Shown piece by piece: positions 59,004-64,000 of a DNA stretch of 64,000 bases. The stretch's first letter is position 1; every line of letters begins with the position of its first letter. A program made the position numbers and the translations under genes. Below the pieces are notes generated by a model. That model was not told the origin of the DNA. It was given only the letters and a program-made list of their open reading frames with translations, and ran no database searches. The DNA comes from DASVBE01 sp963770375 (GTDB lineage Bacteria > Actinomycetota > Actinomycetes > Streptosporangiales > Streptosporangiaceae), in assembly GCA_963770375.1 (NCBI GenBank), contig CAVYPM010000029.1:186001-250000 (forward strand), written 5' to 3'.

Positions 59004-60092
59004 CGACACCAGGGCAGCCGCGGCGGCCACCGGCACCGCGGCCGGGCAGCAGATCAGCGACACCTTCACGGGCAGCGCGGGCGCGTCCCAGGCGCTCAAG
59101 CCGAAGGGCCCGCAGACCCGCAGGGCACGAAGGGCACGGTCAAGGGCATCCAGGCCGCGGCGATCCCGGCCTTCGTGGCCGGCCAGGAGCTCGCCGACCT
59201 CGGCGAGACCGACCCGCGGATCGTGGTGCTCACCGCCGACCTGGCCGGGGCGGGCCGGACCGCCGACTTCCGGGACCGGCACCCGGACCGGTTCTTCAAC
59301 ATGGGGGTGGCCGAGCAGAACATGATCTCGGTCGCCGCCGGGATGGCCGCGTCCGGGCTGCGGCCCTACCTGAGCACGTTCGCGGCCTACGTGGCGCTGC
59401 TCGGCTGCGAGCAGATCCGCACCGACCTGGCCTACCCGGGCCTGCCGGTGCGGATCCTGGCTCACCACTCGGGCATGAGCCTGGGCTACTACGGCACCAG
59501 CCACCACTCGCTGGAGGACCTGTCCGCGATGCGGGCCATCGCGGACCTGACCGTGGTCTGCGCCGCCGACGCGAACCAGCTCCGCGCGATCCTGCGGGCC
59601 TCGCTGGACCTGGCCGGGCCGCTGTACATCCGGCTGGGCCGCGGCCGGGACCCCGAGGTGTACCCGGAGGTGCCCGCCGGCTTCGCGTTCGGCCGCGCCG
59701 TCCGGCTCACCGAGGGCCGCGACCTGACCCTGATCACCACCGGCTCGCAGGTGCGGCCCTGCCTGGACGCGGCCGCGCTGCTGGCGGAGCAGGACGGCCT
59801 GGCGGTCCGGGTGGTGGACATGCACACGATCAGCCCCATCAACGCGGACGAGGCGATCGCCGCGGCCAGCGAGACCGCCGCGGTGATGACCGTGGAGGAG
59901 CACAACGTGACCGGCGGCCTGGGCTCGGCGGTGGCCGAGGTCCTGCTCGAGGCCGGCGCCGCGGTCCCGTTCCGCCGCCACGGGGTCCCGGACGAGCACG
60001 TCGTGCTCGGCCCGCCCGCCGCGCTGTACGCCCACTACGAGCTCGACGCGGCCGGGATCGCCGGCCGGGCCCGCCGGTTCCTAGCGCCCTGA
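58996..60092 (+). CDS. transketolase C-terminal subunit, apparent frameshift
   Basis: Second half of the split transketolase. The pyrimidine-binding domain contains RFFNMGVAEQNMISVAAGMA with the catalytic Glu, then PYLSTFAAYVALLGCEQIRT and HHSLEDLSAMRAIADLTVVC. The C-terminal domain ends with EEHNVTGGLGSAVAEVL. The start ATG 58996 overlaps the N-subunit stop. The first 40 codons are Ala/Thr-rich, and near 59115 the frame must change to reach KGIQAAAIPAFVAGQELADL. Joined length is about 365 residues, slightly longer than usual because of the N-terminal extension. Confidence 0.82.
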
Positions 60093-60105
60093 GGGGGTCC
60101 CCCGA

Positions 60106-61383
60106 GTGACCGAACTTGCCAGCCGCGAGCGGACCAGGACCGCGGATAACGCGCTCCGCGCGCGGGCCGCCCGGGTCATCCCGAACGGGATGTACGGGCA
60201 CCTCTCGGCCAGGTTGCTGCCCGCCGAGTACCCGCAGTTCTACGACCGCGGGCGCGGTGCGCGGGTCTGGGACGTGGACGGCAACGAGTACGTCGACCTC
60301 ATGTGCAGCTTCGGACCCATGATTATGGGATACGCGCATGCTGGCGTGGAGCAGGCCGCGGCCGCGCAGCGGGAGCGCGGTGACACATTGTCCGGGCCCG
60401 GCGGGGTCATGGTCGAGCTGGCCGAGCTGCTCACCAGCCGGGTGGATCACGCCGACTGGGCCATGTTCGCCAAGAACGGGACCGACGCCACCAGCCTGTG
60501 CCTGGCGGTGGCCCGCGCGGCAACCGGGCGGGACGCGGTGGTCATGGCCCGCGGGGCCTACCACGGCTGGGCGGCGTGGAGCAACCTCCGGCCCATCGGC
60601 ATGCCGGCCCAGGACCGGGCGAACGTCTACTCCTACACCTACAACGACCTGGCCAGCGTGCAGCGGGCGGTGGACGAGGCCGGGGCGGGCAACGTCGCCG
60701 CGGTGTTCGTCTCGCCGTTCCGCCACGACGCCGGCCACGACCAGGAGATGGTGGACCCGGAGTTCGCCCGCGGGCTGCGTGCGCTGTGCGACTCGGCCGG
60801 GGCCGCCCTGGTCATGGACGAGGTGCGGGCCGGGTTCCGGCTGCATCACGGTGGCAGCTGGGAGCCGCTGGGGGTGCGCCCGGACCTGAGCGCGTGGAGC
60901 AAGGCGATCGCCAACGGCCACCCGATCGGCGCGGCGCTGGGAAGTGAGGCGTTCCGCACGGCCGCCGGGCAGATCTTCGCCACCGGGTCGTTCTGGTATC
61001 AGGCCGTGCCGATGGCCGCGGCCGTGGCGACCGTCACCGCGCTGCGGGATTCCGATGCGATCGCCGCCATGGAGAAGGCCGGCCGGCAGCTGCGCGACGG
61101 GATCGCCAGGCAGTCCGCCGAGCACCAGGTCGCCGTGCTGCAGACCGGGCCGGTGCAGATGCCCAACCTCAGCTTCCCCGGCGACGAGAACTTCGCCAGG
61201 GCCTCGCTGTTCTGCGGGACCGCGGCCGCGCACGGCGCGCTGCTGCACCCGCGGCACAACTGGTTCCTGTCGGCCGCGCATACCAGCGACGACATCGACC
61301 AGGCCCTGGCCGCCACCGACGAGGCGTTCCGCGCTGTGCGCGCGCAGTTTGGCCCTGACAAGAGCAAGGACGGGACACGATGA
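60106..61383 (+). CDS. class III aminotransferase (glutamate-1-semialdehyde aminomutase-like)
   Basis: PLP enzyme of 425 residues resembling GSA aminomutases and related omega-aminotransferases. DVDGNEYVDLMCSFGPMIMG and MFAKNGTDATSLCLAVARAA are typical. The PLP-binding Asp is in LVMDEVRAGFRLHHGG, and the Schiff-base Lys is in LSAWSKAIANGHPIGAALGS. The chromosome should carry the true hemL elsewhere, and here the gene sits between transketolase and a solute-binding protein. An amino-sugar or amino-alcohol substrate is therefore more likely. GTG 60106 starts 13 bases after the previous stop; its own stop overlaps the next ATG (ATGA). Confidence 0.85.
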   Translation: MTELASRERTRTADNALRARAARVIPNGMYGHLSARLLPAEYPQFYDRGRGARVWDVDGNEYVDLMCSFGPMIMGYAHAGVEQAAAAQRERGDTLSGPGGVMVELAELLTSRVDHADWAMFAKNGTDATSLCLAVARAATGRDAVVMARGAYHGWAAWSNLRPIGMPAQDRANVYSYTYNDLASVQRAVDEAGAGNVAAVFVSPFRHDAGHDQEMVDPEFARGLRALCDSAGAALVMDEVRAGFRLHHGGSWEPLGVRPDLSAWSKAIANGHPIGAALGSEAFRTAAGQIFATGSFWYQAVPMAAAVATVTALRDSDAIAAMEKAGRQLRDGIARQSAEHQVAVLQTGPVQMPNLSFPGDENFARASLFCGTAAAHGALLHPRHNWFLSAAHTSDDIDQALAATDEAFRAVRAQFGPDKSKDGTR

Positions 61384-63059
61384 GCAAGCAACCACATAAC
61401 CGCACCCGCTGGCTCGGCACGCCCCGCACCCGGGCCGTTGCCGCGCTGGCGGCCATTGCCCTGATCACCGCGGCCTGCGGCGGGTCCAACGCCCCGGTCA
61501 GCAACAGCGGCGGCGGGGCGCCGTCGGCGTCGTCCTCGGGCGACAGCCAGACCCTGGTCATCGCCCGCAACATGGACCTGACCTCGACCGACCCGTCGAA
61601 CGCGATCTGCGACACCTGCCAGTTCGTGTTCAGCGCGACCTACGAGACCCTGGTCGGGCTGTCCGACGACAACCACACGCTGATCCCGCGGCTGGCCACC
61701 TCGTGGTCCGGCAGCAAGAACGACAGCGTGTGGACGTTCAAGCTGGACCCGTCCGCGAAGTTCGCCGACGGCAGCCCGGTGACCTCCGCGGACGTGAAGT
61801 TCTCGCTGCTGCGCCTGAAGTACCTGAAGGGCAACGCGTCCTACCTGGTCAACACGGTGGACAAGATCGCCACGCCGGATCCGGAGACCGTGGTGATCAC
61901 GCTGCACGCGCCGAACTCGGAGTTCCCGAACGCGGTCAACGCGTCCTACACCGGCATCATCAACAGCAAGCTGGCCAAGCAGCAGGGCGCCGTGGACACG
62001 CCGGACGCCCCCAAGACCGACAAGGCCGACAAGTGGTTCCAGTCGCACTCGGCCGGCAGCGGCCCGTACGAGCTGCAGAGCTTCACCTCCGGTTCGCAGG
62101 TGACGCTGGTCGCTAACCCGAACTACTGGGGCACCGCGCCGCACTTCACGCGGGTCATCGTCAAGCAGGCGGACACCGCCGCCGGCCAGGCGCAGATGCT
62201 GCAGGACGGCGAGGCCGACATCGCCATGCAGATCGACCCGGTGACGGCCAAGAGCCTGGTGGGTCAGCCCGGCATCACCGTGAAGACCATCCCGTCCTTC
62301 AACTTCTTCTGGATCGGGATGAGCCAGAACATCAAGAACCTGACCCAGGCGCCGCTGAACGCCGACATCCGGCACGCGATCGTGGACGCGATCGACTACC
62401 AGGGGCTGCTGAACACGATGGTGTCCGGGGAAGGCAAGCTGGTCGCCGCGCCGATCCCGAACGGCTACCCGGGCTCGGCCGGCCTGCCGCTGCCCAAGCG
62501 GAACGTGGCCGAGGCCAAGCAGCTGCTGGCCAAGGCCGGGCACCCGAACGGGTTCAAGCTGACGCTGGCCTACCCGACGATCAACGCCTACGGCGTTGAC
62601 CTCGGCCAGCTGGCCCAGCTGCTGCAGACCCAGCTCAAGGACGCGGGCATCGACCTGACCCTGCGGCCGGCCACGTTCTCGGTCAACATCAACGACCTGA
62701 GCTCGTGGAAGCTGCCGATGGAGCTGCTGTACTGGGCGCCGGACTACTACGGCACCGCGCAGTACTTCAACTACTTCGGCCTGATCCCGGGCAGCTCCTG
62801 GTCCCAGCTGTCGGCCCCCTCGCCGACCGCGAAGCCGGTCATCAACCAGACCGAGACCAGCATGTTCAACAAGGCACTGGCCAGCTCGGCGCAGTCCGAG
62901 CGGGACCAGTTCTTCAACCAGGCCGGCCAGCAGATGATCAAGGACGCGGTGACCGTGCCGCTGTTCAGCCCGGACCTGGTGCTCGCCTACAAGACCGGCA
63001 TCACGGGCCTCACCTACAGCGCCTGCTGCAACATCAAGCTCTGGCAGCTGTCGCGTTAG
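61380..63059 (+). CDS. ABC transporter substrate-binding lipoprotein (family 5)
   Basis: Solute-binding protein of 559 residues of the peptide/nickel/opine family (SBP_bac_5). The signal peptide ends in the lipobox LITAAC (Cys33), followed by a Ser/Gly linker. Family motifs are TLVIARNMDLTSTDPSN, TYETLVGLSDDNHTLIPRLA, VWTFKLDPSAKFADGSPVTS and ANPNYWGTAPHFTRVIVKQA. The protein captures the substrate outside the membrane. Permease and ATPase genes are not in the window and may follow beyond the edge. ATG 61380 overlaps the aminotransferase stop, so capture and catabolism are genetically linked. Confidence 0.9.
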   Translation: MSKQPHNRTRWLGTPRTRAVAALAAIALITAACGGSNAPVSNSGGGAPSASSSGDSQTLVIARNMDLTSTDPSNAICDTCQFVFSATYETLVGLSDDNHTLIPRLATSWSGSKNDSVWTFKLDPSAKFADGSPVTSADVKFSLLRLKYLKGNASYLVNTVDKIATPDPETVVITLHAPNSEFPNAVNASYTGIINSKLAKQQGAVDTPDAPKTDKADKWFQSHSAGSGPYELQSFTSGSQVTLVANPNYWGTAPHFTRVIVKQADTAAGQAQMLQDGEADIAMQIDPVTAKSLVGQPGITVKTIPSFNFFWIGMSQNIKNLTQAPLNADIRHAIVDAIDYQGLLNTMVSGEGKLVAAPIPNGYPGSAGLPLPKRNVAEAKQLLAKAGHPNGFKLTLAYPTINAYGVDLGQLAQLLQTQLKDAGIDLTLRPATFSVNINDLSSWKLPMELLYWAPDYYGTAQYFNYFGLIPGSSWSQLSAPSPTAKPVINQTETSMFNKALASSAQSERDQFFNQAGQQMIKDAVTVPLFSPDLVLAYKTGITGLTYSACCNIKLWQLSR

Positions 63060-63069
63060 TCGCCCGGAT

Positions 63070-63106
63070 CCGCTGGCCGGCCGCTGATCCCGCGGCCGGC
63101 CAGCGG
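63070..63106 (+). terminator. strong hairpin after the solute-binding protein gene
   Basis: A perfect 15-bp stem CCGCTGGCCGGCCGC / GCGGCCGGCCAGCGG with a seven-base loop begins ten bases after the stop. It lacks a U-tract. It may end transcription or protect the upstream mRNA, lowering expression of the following gene. Confidence 0.65.
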
Positions 63107-63117
63107 CCGGGATAGCC

Positions 63118-63171
63118 AGGAAAGCAGTGCCAATCAGGAAAGCAGTGCTGATCAAGAAAGCAGTGGCATGA
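63118..63171 (+). repeat. three imperfect 18-bp repeats leading into the ThuA-like start
   Basis: AGGAAAGCAGTGCCAATC, AGGAAAGCAGTGCTGATC and AAGAAAGCAGTGGCATGA lie head to tail. Each carries a purine-rich ribosome-site-like start, and the third copy contains the ATG (63168-63170) of the following gene. Confidence 0.75.
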
Positions 63172-64000
63172 CTGACACACCGGCGCGGCGCCTGAAGGTG
63201 CTGGTCGTGACCGGCGGCCATCCCTTCGAGATGGAGCCGTTCCTGGACGTTTTCCGGGCCAACCAGGAGATCGATTTCACCCACGTGGAGCCGCCGGAGG
63301 CCAGGGACCTGTTCCGGGCCGAGCAGGCCGGCGCGTGGGACGCCATCGTCTGCTACGACATGCAGGGCATCGGGTTCCGCAAGCCGCAGCCGCCGGTGCT
63401 CGAGGACCCGCCGCCGGACTACGCCCAGGGCCTGGTCGGCATGCTCAACCGCGGCCAGGGCATCGTGTTCCTGCACCACGCGATGTCGGCCTGGCCCCGG
63501 TGGCCGCTGTGGGCCGAGATCGTCGGCGGCCGGTGGCACTACGTGCCCGGCGACCTGGACGGGCAGCACTGGCCGGCGTCCGGGTACACAGACCCGGAGA
63601 CGCCGCACCACATCACGGCCATCGACCCGGATCACCCGATCTGCGCCGGGGTGCAGGACGGCTTCGACATCGTCGACGAGCTGTACCTGAACCCGGTCTT
63701 CGAGGACCGGGTCGTGCCGCTGCTGCGGACCAGTTACCCGATGACGCCGGACCACTTCTTCTCCGGTGAGCTGGCTATCCTGGGCCGGATGTGGGACCGG
63801 GAAGGGTGGAGCCACCCCCGCGGCAGCGGCCTGGTCGGCTGGGTCAAGACCGCCGGCTCCAGCCCGGTCGCCTACCTGCAGCCCGGCCACGGCCCCACGG
63901 CCTACGCCAACGAGGCGTTCCGCACCGTGCTGGCCAACGCCATCCGCTGGGTCGCCTCGGCTGACGCGCACGAGTGGGCCCGCGGCCGACCGACGGTGCT
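63168..64000 (+). CDS. ThuA-like domain protein, partial at window edge
   Basis: Open from ATG 63168 to the end of the window (at least 277 codons). The N-terminus KVLVVTGGHPFEMEPFLDVF is the opening strand of the ThuA (trehalose-utilisation-like, glutamine-amidotransferase-fold) domain. AWDAIVCYDMQGIGF, GQGIVFLHHAMSAWPRWPLW, HPICAGVQDGFDIVDELYLN, and GWVKTAGSSPVAYLQPGHGP with AYANEAFRTVLANAIRWVA follow the family order. ThuA-like proteins accompany sugar or polyol catabolic oxidoreductases. Here it follows a transketolase/aminotransferase/transport operon. The 3' end is missing. Confidence 0.82.
   Translation, partial: MTDTPARRLKVLVVTGGHPFEMEPFLDVFRANQEIDFTHVEPPEARDLFRAEQAGAWDAIVCYDMQGIGFRKPQPPVLEDPPPDYAQGLVGMLNRGQGIVFLHHAMSAWPRWPLWAEIVGGRWHYVPGDLDGQHWPASGYTDPETPHHITAIDPDHPICAGVQDGFDIVDELYLNPVFEDRVVPLLRTSYPMTPDHFFSGELAILGRMWDREGWSHPRGSGLVGWVKTAGSSPVAYLQPGHGPTAYANEAFRTVLANAIRWVASADAHEWARGRPTV

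Noticed and set aside
60999..63971. A 990-codon minus-strand open frame
   Set aside because: It is antisense to the aminotransferase, the solute-binding lipoprotein and the ThuA-like gene, all of which have clear motifs on the plus strand.
1..64000. tRNA, rRNA genes or CRISPR arrays
   Set aside because: No T-arm-like GTTCGAnTC pattern with a foldable cloverleaf, no rRNA-like segments, and the only short repeats are in-frame protein repeats or small tandem repeats without spacers.

Overview
The window is very GC-rich, gene-dense DNA with frequent GTG and TTG starts and many ATGA/GTGA stop-start overlaps. It carries a Glf/GlfT1/GlfT2-type galactofuranan gene set, an EgtE-like enzyme, a CGNR zinc-finger protein, a DrrAB-type ABC exporter and CGAAC-N4-GTTCG (LexA-type) palindromes. 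Together these point to a chromosome segment of a soil-type actinomycete (Streptosporangiales-like). No rRNA, tRNA, CRISPR array, transposase or phage structural gene is recognisable.

Layout. 0.07-4.1 kb: plus-strand run of SDR oxidoreductase, M20 peptidase, alpha/beta hydrolase and egtE-like PLP enzyme. 4.2-5.8 kb: CGNR regulator and a divergent EamA transporter. 5.8-17.2 kb: cell-envelope glycan locus with three polytopic GT-C-like proteins, GlfT2-like and GlfT1-like galactofuranosyltransferases, UDP-galactopyranose mutase, another GT2 and a sulfotransferase. 17.5-31.1 kb: two 'ENRSFD' phosphoesterases (one lipoprotein, one Tat-exported) flank a DrrAB exporter and an unusual block. That block holds a membrane protein, a very long Pro/Ala/Ser/Thr/Gln-rich tract with CHAP-like, glucosaminidase and C-terminal domains, and a second membrane protein. 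Two LexA-box-like palindromes lie upstream of it.

31.2-39.4 kb: CbbX-type red Rubisco activase, a spermidine-synthase-like protein, a MucR/Ros-like zinc-finger protein, a form-II-type coxSLM molybdenum hydroxylase operon, a PadR regulator and a PaaI thioesterase. 39.5-42.4 kb: a decaying segment with a methyltransferase and a GntR regulator that are both cut at their 3' ends, a broken secreted protein and a 5'-truncated acetate kinase. 42.5-57.3 kb: mixed housekeeping and accessory genes (pepC, CoA-transferase, CMD protein, CBM48 protein, menB, VOC protein, ECF sigma factor, Rieske/b561-like pair, amidase, HdeD protein, FAD oxidoreductase, SnoaL protein, LuxR regulator). 57.3-64 kb: a TetR gene divergent from a catabolic-looking operon with split transketolase, class-III aminotransferase, solute-binding lipoprotein and a ThuA-like protein that runs off the window edge.

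About fifteen genes carry apparent single-base frameshifts where two frames together give one intact family member. This density, also seen in conserved housekeeping-type families, looks more like indel errors in an unpolished assembly than true pseudogenes. Those genes are therefore annotated over their full span and the shift is noted. All assignments come from reading motifs and family resemblance; no database search was run.
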